From contig JADFMN010000008.1 in the NCBI GenBank assembly GCA_022563855.1, positions 1 to 64,000 on the forward strand: a DNA stretch of 64,000 nt, given 5' to 3'. This DNA comes from Armatimonadota bacterium. Lineage in GTDB: Bacteria; Armatimonadota; Fimbriimonadia; Fimbriimonadales; Fimbriimonadaceae. Under the pieces are notes generated by a model. The model searched no databases and was not told the origin of the DNA. It worked only from the letters and a program-made list of their open reading frames with translations. A program made the position numbers and the translations under genes. Positions 30,692 through 38,967 of the stretch are shown here, piece by piece. The first letter of the stretch is position 1, and each line of letters opens with the position of its first letter.

Positions 30692-32212
30692 CTAGCCCGC
30701 GCTTTGAACGACGTCTTCTGGGGGCTGCTCTACCAGCTCCTCCATTAACGTATCGGATGCTGGTTTCTTGAGCGCCTTGATCACCGGGTTGGTCATGATT
30801 CCGATTCCGATCACGCCGATGATCCCGAGAACGCAGGTCGCCGCCAGCCCCGGCGACATCCGCGACGTCCTGAGGCCGGTCGCCGACTCGTCGTCGACCA
30901 GCGAAGCACGGATGATGGCCCAGTAGTAGAAGACGGAGATCGCGGACGTGATAGCGAGAACGATCGCAAGCGGAGCAAGCCGCGCATCCAGCGCGCTCTG
31001 GAAAAACCCAAGCTTCCCGAAGAAGCCGACGGTCGGCGGAATCCCTACCATCGAAATCATGCAAACGACGAGCGTGCCCGCCGCTAGAGGCGACTTTTTC
31101 CACATTCCGTTCAGATCCTGAAGCCTTGTGTGATCTTTGCCCTTGGTCGCCACCAGGGTGAGCACTGCAAACGCCGCGATCGTCATGACGCTGTATCCGA
31201 TTAGGTAGTACAGCACCGGCTCGAGGCCGACCTTGTCCGGCGCTCGCACGTGCGAGAGCAGACCGACCAGGATGTAGCCCGCGTGCGCGATCGACGAGTA
31301 CGCCAAGATGCGCTTCACATCTCTCTGTGCTATCGCGAAGACGTTTCCGAGAACCATCGTTAAGATCGCGACCCAGAACATGACCTCCATCCAGTACGAC
31401 TGCGTCGCGGAGGCGGCGAACAGCACACGGTACAGCGCGCCGAAAGCTGCGACCTTCGATGCCGCGGACATGAACGCCGTCACGTTTGTCGGCGCACCTT
31501 GATAGACGTCCGGCGCCCACTGTTGGAACGGGGCCAGAGCGGCCTTGAACAGCAGTCCGACTAGAATGAAGAACATGCCCAGTACGGACAGGTTGAGCCA
31601 CTCGCTGTACTCCGTCTTGAAGGCGAGCGGTATTCCGCGCAGATCGATCATGCCGGACGCGCCGTAGATCAGCGCCACGCCGTAAAGGAAGAACGCGCTG
31701 GCGAAAGCCCCGAGCAAAAAGTACTTGAGCGCCGCTTCTTCCGACCGTTTCTCGGTTCGGCTCATGCCGACCAGGCAGTAAAGCGAGATGCTCAGGACCT
31801 CGAGCCCCAGGAACATCATGAGCAGGTTGGTCGTGCTGACCATGATCATTCCCCCGGCCGTCGTCCAAAGCGCGAGAGGGTAGAACTCGCCGAAGGCGAT
31901 CCCCTTTTCGCGCAAGTATCGATCGCTGAATATGAACGACAAGAAGCATATCCCGATCAAAACGAATTGAAGCGCGAGTCCGGTATGGTCTCTGACCACC
32001 ATGTGCGCGGCGGTGTAGCCCGAATCAGTCGCGAACAGCGGCACCAGGCTATAGGCAGCGTACGCCAAACCCACGAGCGAAATCCCGACGATCAACGCGT
32101 TGTTGCGCTTGGGAAAGATGATCTCGATCAGCAGCGCAATGACGCCGGTAACGACCACCGCGATAACGGGTGTCAAGGTTGGCCAGTCAATAGTTGGCAG
32201 TGTGAAGTCCAT
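30692..32212 (-). CDS. nuoN: NADH-quinone oxidoreductase subunit N
   Basis: 506 aa from the ATG at 32212 (alternative start 33 nt upstream). Antiporter-like proton-pumping subunit of complex I with about 14 helices. Typical features are YFLLGAFASAFFLYGVALIYG, KAALAPFQQWAPDVYQGAPTNVTAFMSAASKVAAFGALYR, and RILAYSSIAHAGYILVGLL. The conserved channel Lys and Glu positions are retained in these blocks. The start overlaps the stop of the upstream UroD-like gene by one base (TAATG), so translation is coupled. Confidence 0.96.
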   Translation of the reverse strand: MDFTLPTIDWPTLTPVIAVVVTGVIALLIEIIFPKRNNALIVGISLVGLAYAAYSLVPLFATDSGYTAAHMVVRDHTGLALQFVLIGICFLSFIFSDRYLREKGIAFGEFYPLALWTTAGGMIMVSTTNLLMMFLGLEVLSISLYCLVGMSRTEKRSEEAALKYFLLGAFASAFFLYGVALIYGASGMIDLRGIPLAFKTEYSEWLNLSVLGMFFILVGLLFKAALAPFQQWAPDVYQGAPTNVTAFMSAASKVAAFGALYRVLFAASATQSYWMEVMFWVAILTMVLGNVFAIAQRDVKRILAYSSIAHAGYILVGLLSHVRAPDKVGLEPVLYYLIGYSVMTIAAFAVLTLVATKGKDHTRLQDLNGMWKKSPLAAGTLVVCMISMVGIPPTVGFFGKLGFFQSALDARLAPLAIVLAITSAISVFYYWAIIRASLVDDESATGLRTSRMSPGLAATCVLGIIGVIGIGIMTNPVIKALKKPASDTLMEELVEQPPEDVVQSAG

Positions 32213-32865
32213 TACGATCTTGTTGCCTCCGTCGCTTGAATCCACTGGAGAGCAGACTCATACCGTTCGACCATGTAAATGTCCGCGTCTTGGTCCGCAG
32301 CCGCAACCGCCCTGGGCCACATCTCGCGCACCTCGGAGACCTGCACGCCAGCGGAGCTGTTCCAGGCGATCGCCTGTGCTGGCAAGTCCGACACGATGTC
32401 AATGTAAAGCTCGCGCTCGCCGCAGACGTAGAGAATATTGAAGCTGCCCTCAGGGGTGCCAGCGAGAATCTCTCGATCGACTTCTAGGAAGTGACCGCCG
32501 TACTGCATCGGGCTGCACTCAGCGGCGCAGGCGCCGGACAGCATGTAGCAAATACCGTCTGCGCCAGAGTTGAGAACGCGGTCGATTTCGGTGCGAACCT
32601 CGGCCGCGAGTTGCTGTATTGCTTGCTCACCTTCGCTGGGGCTCTCTTTCAGCAGCGCGTTCAGGTCAAGTCCTGTTCTCGCCGACCGACCGAAGGGGTT
32701 CTGCACTCGACAGAAGACCGCCTGCCGTGTCGCGGACCCGAGATCCTTTTCATCGACGATCACCCCGTCCGCGCGTTCGTCGCGCTCGGGGCCGTCAATA
32801 ATGACGGGCCTTTTATGCGCTTCGCCGCTGATGGTCGCGGCGCGTATGTTGTCGATGCCGCTCAA
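32212..32865 (-). CDS. Short uroporphyrinogen-decarboxylase-superfamily-like protein inside nuo operon
   Basis: 217 aa, versus ~340-360 aa for HemE. The central segment DRVLNSGADGICYMLSGACAAECSPMQYGGHFLEVDREILA resembles URO-D/MtaA-like methyltransferase sequence, where 'GADGi...' precedes a dimer or zinc region. The C-terminal ILYVCGERELYIDIVSDLPAQAIAWNSSAGVQVSEV fits the 'l.h.cG......l.....dal..d...' pattern. The N-terminal half of a full barrel is largely missing. The protein sits between nuoM (4-nt overlap) and nuoN (1-nt overlap), so it is fully integrated in the operon. Function is unknown; a cofactor or assembly role is speculation. Confidence 0.7.
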   Translation of the reverse strand: MSGIDNIRAATISGEAHKRPVIIDGPERDERADGVIVDEKDLGSATRQAVFCRVQNPFGRSARTGLDLNALLKESPSEGEQAIQQLAAEVRTEIDRVLNSGADGICYMLSGACAAECSPMQYGGHFLEVDREILAGTPEGSFNILYVCGERELYIDIVSDLPAQAIAWNSSAGVQVSEVREMWPRAVAAADQDADIYMVERYESALQWIQATEATRS

Positions 32866-34586
32866 CGGATGGCCTCCTCATCCGATAGATTCGCAACTTC
32901 GAACCCATCTGGCAGATCAAAGTGGTTGCCGGCTGGTGCGATGACTCGAATGACTGCGTAATCCTCCAACGAAACCTTGCTCGATCGAGGTGCGACCTTG
33001 ACGAAGTTGCCGCTCTCGTCGATTTCCAGCGAAGTGTCCTCCCAATTCGGACGCTCGCCGACCGGGTTCAGCGCCATGTGCCTCGTCGCCGCGATGGACT
33101 TCTCCATCGGCTTCAGGAACGTGCCGGGGTACAGGCCGCCCCAGAACGCGAAGAAGACGAGCACGCCCACCATGGCGATCTCCCATTTCTTGAGATCCTT
33201 GAGCCGCTGCACGACAGGGTTCGTCACGCGCCCGTAGAACACCTTCTGGAACATCCAGAGCAAGTAGACGGCGGCAAGCACGACTCCCGTCGCCGCGATG
33301 ATCGGCAGAACGATGCCGTAGCCGAACACCCCTGACATTCCGGCCTCGAACGCCCCCAGCAGCGCCAAGAACTCGCCGACGAAGCCGTTCAAGCCAGGCA
33401 GGCCGACGCTGCTCAGCATGATGAGCAGGAACAGCGCCGCAAAGATCGGCATGCGCGTCTTCAGCCCGCCCATGTCCTTGAACATCCGTGTGTGAATCCG
33501 CTCGTAGAGCAGCCCGACCAGCAGGAACAGCGCGCCCGTGCTGATCCCGTGGCTCAACTGCTGATACGACCCGCCCATCATGCCGGTGTGGGTGAGGCTG
33601 AATATGCCAAGCGTCACGAACCCCATGTGCGCGACCGACGAGTACGCCACCAGTCGCTTGAGATCCGTCTGCATCGCCGCGACCACCGCGCCGTAGATGA
33701 TTCCGGCGACCGCCAGCCACATCAGAATCGGCGCCTGAGCTGCGACGACGTCGGGGAAAAGCGGCAGGCAGAATCGCAAGAATCCGTACGTTCCCATCTT
33801 CAGCAGAACGCCTGCCAGGATGATCGAGCCTGCGGTCGGCGCCTCTGTGTGCGCGTCCGGCAGCCACGTGTGGAACGGGAACATCGGGCACTTCACCATG
33901 AACGCGATCGCGAACGACCAGAAGATCAGCGCCTGCAGTTGCAGCGCGCCCTGCCAAAGCGAGCCGTTCGCGACGGCGGACTGGATCGCGATCAGATCGA
34001 ACGAGATGGAGCCCGTCGCCTTTTTGTACAGCCCCGCCATCACGATGATGCCGACCAGCATGAAGATCGACGCGGAAAACGTGTAGAGGAAGAACTTGAT
34101 AGCGGCGTACTGTCTGTTGCTGCCTCCCCACGCGGCGATCAGCAGCGCCATCGGAATCAGCGCTGCCTCGAAGAACGTGTAGAACAGAATCAGATCCAGC
34201 GACGTGAACACGCCGAGCATCGCCGTTTCGAGCACCATCAGGCAGACGAAGTACAGCTTGACGCGGTTCTTGACGTACATGCTGAACCACGCGGAGATCA
34301 CCATGAGCAGCGCGCTGAGCACGATGAGCCAGACGGATATTCCATCGACACCCAGCTTGTAGGTGATTCCGAACTGTGGAATCCACGGAATGGACTCCAT
34401 CATCTGGAAGTGGTAGGTGCCGCTCTGAAACCGTCCGATCACGACCAGCGACAGCGCGAACGTCGCTAGGGCGACCAGGAGGCCGATGATCTTGATCGCC
34501 TTGGAGAACTCGTTTGGAATCATCAGCAGGATCAGCGCGCCCACCAACGGAAGGAAGACGACCTGCGTCAGGATGCCGATTTCCAT
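32862..34586 (-). CDS. nuoM: NADH-quinone oxidoreductase subunit M
   Basis: 574 aa. Complex I antiporter-like proton channel with ~14 helices. Characteristic blocks are FFEAALIPMALLIAAWGG, FHTWLPDAHTEAPTAGSIILAGVLLKMGTYGFLRF and LKRLVAYSSVAHMGFVTLGIFS. The Glu in TFFEA and Lys in LLKMG are channel residues. It has a C-terminal soluble tail of ~75 residues that is somewhat long for NuoM. Its stop overlaps the UroD-like gene start by 4 nt; nuoL ends right at its start. Confidence 0.97.
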   Translation of the reverse strand: MEIGILTQVVFLPLVGALILLMIPNEFSKAIKIIGLLVALATFALSLVVIGRFQSGTYHFQMMESIPWIPQFGITYKLGVDGISVWLIVLSALLMVISAWFSMYVKNRVKLYFVCLMVLETAMLGVFTSLDLILFYTFFEAALIPMALLIAAWGGSNRQYAAIKFFLYTFSASIFMLVGIIVMAGLYKKATGSISFDLIAIQSAVANGSLWQGALQLQALIFWSFAIAFMVKCPMFPFHTWLPDAHTEAPTAGSIILAGVLLKMGTYGFLRFCLPLFPDVVAAQAPILMWLAVAGIIYGAVVAAMQTDLKRLVAYSSVAHMGFVTLGIFSLTHTGMMGGSYQQLSHGISTGALFLLVGLLYERIHTRMFKDMGGLKTRMPIFAALFLLIMLSSVGLPGLNGFVGEFLALLGAFEAGMSGVFGYGIVLPIIAATGVVLAAVYLLWMFQKVFYGRVTNPVVQRLKDLKKWEIAMVGVLVFFAFWGGLYPGTFLKPMEKSIAATRHMALNPVGERPNWEDTSLEIDESGNFVKVAPRSSKVSLEDYAVIRVIAPAGNHFDLPDGFEVANLSDEEAIR

Positions 34587-36710
34587 CTAGTCGCCTTCTC
34601 CCGTAAATATCTTGTATAGAATGTAACCGATCATCAGCACGAATCCGAACTCCATCGTCAGCGCGTAGCTACGCAGGTTTCCGCTTTGGACCCACTTCCC
34701 CGTGCCCGCCAATCCACGTGTTACGATCCCGACGCCGTTCACGATACCGTCGATGATCCACGTGTCGATCCAAGTGCACGCCCGGCCAAAGACGCCGCCT
34801 AACTTGACCAAGCCGTCCGAGAATAGCCGGTCGATCCCGAACTGTTTGCTGGCCGCGGTGCAGATCGGGTGCCACTTGCTTTCGTCGTGACCCTCGTCCT
34901 CCGGCAGTTTCTTGCCGTAGCGCATCCACGCCCAGACCGCGCCGACCAGGAAGGCGCCGATCGCGATCATGAGCATCAGATTCGTCGAGACGGCCCCAGC
35001 CGCGTGTTCCTCGCCGCCGAGCCATTCTCGAATCGAGACATAGTTGAACAGGCCAATGCCGCCGATCACCGACAGCACGGCCAAAACGACGAGTGGAAGC
35101 CACATTTTCCAATGCACTTCGTGCGGATTGTGATCGGGAGTCAGCCCGTGCGCGTGCTCGTGCTCGGTCTGTAGCTCGTCGTCGGAGAAGAAGAACCCGT
35201 ACTCGTCAACGGCGGGGGCCGGAGCGGCCGCGATTTCGAGCTGCTCAACAACCTTCTCGGCTGGAACGGTTCTCCAGCGCTCTTCACCGGAGAAGAAAGT
35301 CAAGAGCAACAGGCGGGTCATGTACGCCGCCGTAAGCACCGCAACCGCAACTCCGACCCATCCGGCGATCTGTCCGATCGAGAGACCCCAAAGGTTGTAG
35401 CCGTGCGAATTGATCGACAGCAGCAAGATCTCCTCTTTGGAAACCGCCCCGGCGAAGAACGGGAATCCGGCAATCGCCGCCCAGCCGACCGCCATCGTCG
35501 CAAACGTGATCGGGATGTACTTCCGCAGGTTCCCGTAGTTCCGCATGTCCTTGTTGTGGGCCATGGCGTGTATCACCGCGCCGGAGCCGAGGAAGAGCAG
35601 AGCCTTGAAGAAGGCGTGGGTCGCAAGGTGGAATATTCCGACCCAATACGCGCCGACGCCGCACGCGACGAACATGTATCCGAGCTGCGAGACGGTCGAA
35701 AACGCCAAGACCTTCTTGATATCTGTCTGGCCGAACGCGATAGCCGCACCGACGAGGGCGGTGAGAGCGCCAACCCCCGCGACTATCGCGCCGACCACCG
35801 GCGCGTAGTCGAACACCGGGCCCATCCGGGCCAGCAGAAACACGCCCGCAGTCACCATCGTCGCCGCATGGATGAGCGCGGAGACCGGCGTCGGGCCGGC
35901 CATCGCGTCCGGGAGCCAAACGTAGAGCGGGAACTGCGCGGACTTGCCCATCGCGCCGATGAAGAACAGACCGCAGATCCAAGCCGTCATCGTCGGGTGA
36001 GATGCGAACACGTCGCCAGCGTTCGTCAGGAAAACGTCGTAGCTCAGCCAACGGGCGCCCTCGCCAACGCCCAGGACGTCTCGGTTGGCCGCCAGCAAGA
36101 CGACCAGCAGGAACATGCCGAGGGTCAAGCCGACGTCGCCGATTCGGTTGACGATAAACGCCTTGTTCGCCGCCTTTGCGTTCGCGTGGTCCTTGTACCA
36201 AAAGCCGATCAGCAGATAGGAGCACACGCCCACTCCCTCCCATCCGATGAAGAGCATGACGAGGTTGTTGCCCAGGACCAACAGCAGCATGAACGCGATG
36301 AACAGATTGAGGTAGGTGAAGAACCGCGTGTAATCTTTGTCGTCGGCCATGTACGCCGTGGCGTACAGGTGAATCAGCGCGCCGACGCCGGTAACGATCA
36401 GCGCCATCGTGATCGAGAGCGTGTCGGCGCGCAGCTCAAACGGAAGGTTGAGGCTGTGCAGCTTCACCCAGTCGAACATCGTGACGATGGCGAGCCGCCC
36501 ATCCTCTGGCTGCATCGCGAGCGACCGCGCAATGAGAGCAGCGAGCACGAAACCGGCAACGATCGGCAGCACGGCCGCCCACCCCATGATCTCGCGCCCG
36601 AGCTTAGTGCCAAGGCTCTTGACGACGGCTCCACCGATCAGGGCCTGTACAAGGAACCCGATCAGCGGCAGGCCGACGATCCACGGCAGGTAAGTTTGTG
36701 CCGACTCCAT
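34587..36710 (-). CDS. nuoL: NADH-quinone oxidoreductase subunit L
   Basis: 707 aa. The largest antiporter-like proton-pumping subunit. Typical blocks are LFIGWEGVGVCSYLLIGFWY, MGKSAQFPLYVWLPDAMAGPTPVSALIHAATMVTAGVFLLARM and KKVLAFSTVSQLGYMFVACGVGAY. A hydrophilic His/Glu-rich loop at ~500-530 (TEHEHAHGLTPDHNPHEVHW) precedes the C-terminal helix and lateral arm. It is adjacent to nuoM with no gap (nuoM starts at 34586). Confidence 0.97.
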   Translation of the reverse strand: MESAQTYLPWIVGLPLIGFLVQALIGGAVVKSLGTKLGREIMGWAAVLPIVAGFVLAALIARSLAMQPEDGRLAIVTMFDWVKLHSLNLPFELRADTLSITMALIVTGVGALIHLYATAYMADDKDYTRFFTYLNLFIAFMLLLVLGNNLVMLFIGWEGVGVCSYLLIGFWYKDHANAKAANKAFIVNRIGDVGLTLGMFLLVVLLAANRDVLGVGEGARWLSYDVFLTNAGDVFASHPTMTAWICGLFFIGAMGKSAQFPLYVWLPDAMAGPTPVSALIHAATMVTAGVFLLARMGPVFDYAPVVGAIVAGVGALTALVGAAIAFGQTDIKKVLAFSTVSQLGYMFVACGVGAYWVGIFHLATHAFFKALLFLGSGAVIHAMAHNKDMRNYGNLRKYIPITFATMAVGWAAIAGFPFFAGAVSKEEILLLSINSHGYNLWGLSIGQIAGWVGVAVAVLTAAYMTRLLLLTFFSGEERWRTVPAEKVVEQLEIAAAPAPAVDEYGFFFSDDELQTEHEHAHGLTPDHNPHEVHWKMWLPLVVLAVLSVIGGIGLFNYVSIREWLGGEEHAAGAVSTNLMLMIAIGAFLVGAVWAWMRYGKKLPEDEGHDESKWHPICTAASKQFGIDRLFSDGLVKLGGVFGRACTWIDTWIIDGIVNGVGIVTRGLAGTGKWVQSGNLRSYALTMEFGFVLMIGYILYKIFTGEGD

Positions 36711-36713
36711 GCT

Positions 36714-37106
36714 CTAGTCTTTCAGAGACGCCATGTCATCGACGTCCACCTCGCTGCGCAGTCTGAAAATCGCCACGATGATGCCGAGCCCGACGGCGAC
36801 CTCGGCAGCGGCAACCGCCATCACGAATATCACCATCATCTCGCCTGATATCGCTATGTCCATCGCGCTCGACTTTTCGATCCAGTGGTCTGGCTGGTAC
36901 CGTGCGAACGCCAGAAACGTCAGGTTGACGGCGTTCAGCATCAGCTCGATGCACATGAAGACCGTGACCGGATTTCGACGATAGATCACTCCGGAAGCGC
37001 CGATCGCGAACAACACCAATCCGAGGACCAGATAGTAGAAGAGGGGGACGTCGGCCAGCTCTGTGACTTGCGCTATCAACTGGACGGGAATGTATTGGGC
37101 AGCCAT
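36714..37106 (-). CDS. nuoK: NADH-quinone oxidoreductase subunit K
   Basis: 130 aa, ~25 residues longer than the usual 100-105 because of an N-terminal extension (MAAQYIPVQLIAQVTELADVP). Three helices follow. FMCIELMLNAVNLTFLAFAR contains the conserved proton-path Glu, and VFVMAVAAAEVAVGLGIIVAIFRLR holds the second Glu. A Met-containing internal start could shorten it. nuoJ ends 2 bp upstream and nuoL starts 3 bp downstream. Confidence 0.95.
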   Translation of the reverse strand: MAAQYIPVQLIAQVTELADVPLFYYLVLGLVLFAIGASGVIYRRNPVTVFMCIELMLNAVNLTFLAFARYQPDHWIEKSSAMDIAISGEMMVIFVMAVAAAEVAVGLGIIVAIFRLRSEVDVDDMASLKD

Positions 37107-37108
37107 GG

Positions 37109-37648
37109 TCAGAACCTCTTCTTGGCGAGCATCACGGAGCCGACCACCCCGACCAGCAGCAGGACGCTGGCAACTACAAACGGCACCGCGTACGTCGTGA
37201 ACAGCTCCGTACCGATCGCCTGCGGAGAGCCGTAAGCGTCGTCGACCTTGTCCGTGAAGGCGGCTCGAAGCGGTTCAAAGATCTGAGTTCCGATGGCTGC
37301 AAATATCACTGCGGCTAAAAGGAACCCTAGGCCTTGCCTCGTCTCCAATTTGCGGATTTCGCCTTCTTGCGGCTTCGTCCTCAAGATCATGATGACGAAA
37401 AGGAAAAGAACCATGATCGCGCCCGCGTACACCATGATCTGCGTGATGCCCAAGAACTCCGCGCCTAACGTAAAGTAAATCATCGCGAGCGCAAACAAAG
37501 TCAGGACCAGCGCAAGGGCCGAGCGCACCGGGCTGGGAAACAGGACGACGCCCAGCGCCGACCCGACAGCGATAGCGGCAAGCACAATGAACAACGCTTG
37601 GTTGGGAGGCATTGACTGACCTACGGCACTTAGAATCGCATTCATCAT
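37109..37648 (-). CDS. nuoJ: NADH-quinone oxidoreductase subunit J
   Basis: 179 aa with five hydrophobic helices. Includes the family motif GAEFLGITQIMVYAGAIMVLFLFVIMIL. The helix with the pi-bulge (VYAGAIMVLF) is involved in proton-channel coupling. Start from tandem Met codons (MMNAIL). nuoH ends 11 bp upstream; in most bacteria nuoI would sit here, but there is no room for it. Confidence 0.96.
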   Translation of the reverse strand: MMNAILSAVGQSMPPNQALFIVLAAIAVGSALGVVLFPSPVRSALALVLTLFALAMIYFTLGAEFLGITQIMVYAGAIMVLFLFVIMILRTKPQEGEIRKLETRQGLGFLLAAVIFAAIGTQIFEPLRAAFTDKVDDAYGSPQAIGTELFTTYAVPFVVASVLLLVGVVGSVMLAKKRF

Positions 37649-37659
37649 AGTATTGATTA

Positions 37660-38952
37660 TCAGTTGGGCTTCGCGGGATCGACGAGAACGACGGACCGTT
37701 TCTCAGTGCCGGCAAGCCCCTGCTTCCTCCAGTGCAGCAGGTTGAAATACAGAACTCCCAGAATGGCCACCGACGCTCCGAACGCTGCCCATCCGCCAGT
37801 CACACCGTACGCGTCGGACGCGATCAGCCAAATGCCGACGACGATGAAGTTGGCGACTGCGACGGGCAGCAGCGTCTTCCATCCGAGCGACATTAGTTGA
37901 TCGTACCGCAGCCTCGGCAGCGTCGCCCGAAGCCATATAAAGAACGTGAGGCCGCCCCAACACTTGGCGAAGAACACCAACGGAGCCAGCCAGTAGTTCG
38001 CACTGGCCATGAACGAATAGAAACCGGTCATCGCCGTGCCGGTGCTGGCCAGATAATCCCAATTCACGGGCACGATATTGTAGCCGCCAAGAAATACGCA
38101 GGCGAAGATGCCGCTGAACACGAACATCGCCGCGTATTCGCCCATGAAGAACACGGCGAACTTCATCGAGCTGTACTCCGTGTGGTAACCGGCGACCAGT
38201 TCGTTCTCCGCCTCAGGCAGATCGAGCGGCGCGCGGTTCGTTTCCGCGATCATGCAGATGAGGAATATCACGCCCGCGACCAGTCCGTAGGGCGTGAACA
38301 AAAACCAGTTCTGGAGCGCCGGGACAACGCCCCAGAGCGGCTCTTGCTGTTGGGTCACGAGCGTCGTCATCTTGAGCGATCCCGCAACGAAAACGATGCA
38401 AAGGAGCGACACTCCCATCGCAATCTCATAGCTGATCAACTGTGCCGCCGCGCGCAGCCCGCCGAGCATCGAGTACTTGTTGTTGCTCGAATAACCCGCC
38501 AGCACAACGCCGTAAACCCCCAACGACGATATAGCTAAGACGTACAACAGCCCGACTTCAAGATCGGCGACAGGGGTGAGCAAACCCCACAGCCCTTCCT
38601 TGGGACCGAACGGCATCGTCCCGCCGAGCGCAAACGCGGGAAACAGCGCGATCGCCGGAGCGACGAAGTAAATCTTGCGGTCGATCTTGGCCGGGGTGAT
38701 GTCCTCCTTCACGAACAGCTTGATGCCGTCTAGGATCGGCTGGATCAGACCCCAGAGCAGCGTCGTCTTCTTGCCGGACTTCCAGGTGATCGTGCCGGCG
38801 CGGTTCGGGCCAAACCGATCTTGCATCCAGCTGAGAAGCCGTCTCTCCCACCAGATCAATGCCGGCACGAGAGACAGCACGGTGCCGACCAGGATCAGAA
38901 CGCGCAGCCCCGCCTGTGCGAGCGGGCTCCAGTCCTGAATCATTTCCTGCAT
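37660..38952 (-). CDS. nuoH: NADH-quinone oxidoreductase subunit H
   Basis: 430 aa, longer than the common 320-370. Quinone-channel membrane subunit with eight or more helices. Conserved blocks are ALIWWERRLLSWMQDRFGPNRAG, SYEIAMGVSLL, and AETNRAPLDLPEAENELVAGYHTEYSSMKFA. The last is the acidic loop near the quinone site. The extension lies in loops (VTQQQEPLWGVVPALQNWFLFTPYG) and the C-terminal tail. It lies 15 bp downstream of nuoG. Confidence 0.97.
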   Translation of the reverse strand: MQEMIQDWSPLAQAGLRVLILVGTVLSLVPALIWWERRLLSWMQDRFGPNRAGTITWKSGKKTTLLWGLIQPILDGIKLFVKEDITPAKIDRKIYFVAPAIALFPAFALGGTMPFGPKEGLWGLLTPVADLEVGLLYVLAISSLGVYGVVLAGYSSNNKYSMLGGLRAAAQLISYEIAMGVSLLCIVFVAGSLKMTTLVTQQQEPLWGVVPALQNWFLFTPYGLVAGVIFLICMIAETNRAPLDLPEAENELVAGYHTEYSSMKFAVFFMGEYAAMFVFSGIFACVFLGGYNIVPVNWDYLASTGTAMTGFYSFMASANYWLAPLVFFAKCWGGLTFFIWLRATLPRLRYDQLMSLGWKTLLPVAVANFIVVGIWLIASDAYGVTGGWAAFGASVAILGVLYFNLLHWRKQGLAGTEKRSVVLVDPAKPN

Positions 38953-38967
38953 GCGGCGGCTCCTACT

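Noticed and set aside
33492-34469. Plus-strand open frame opposite nuoM
   Set aside because: Antisense shadow with very biased composition (Arg, Gln, Asp).
35403-36848. Plus-strand open frame of 481 codons opposite nuoL
   Set aside because: It is composed of Arg/His/Glu-rich low-complexity translation typical of antisense frames at high G+C. nuoL is unambiguous on the other strand.
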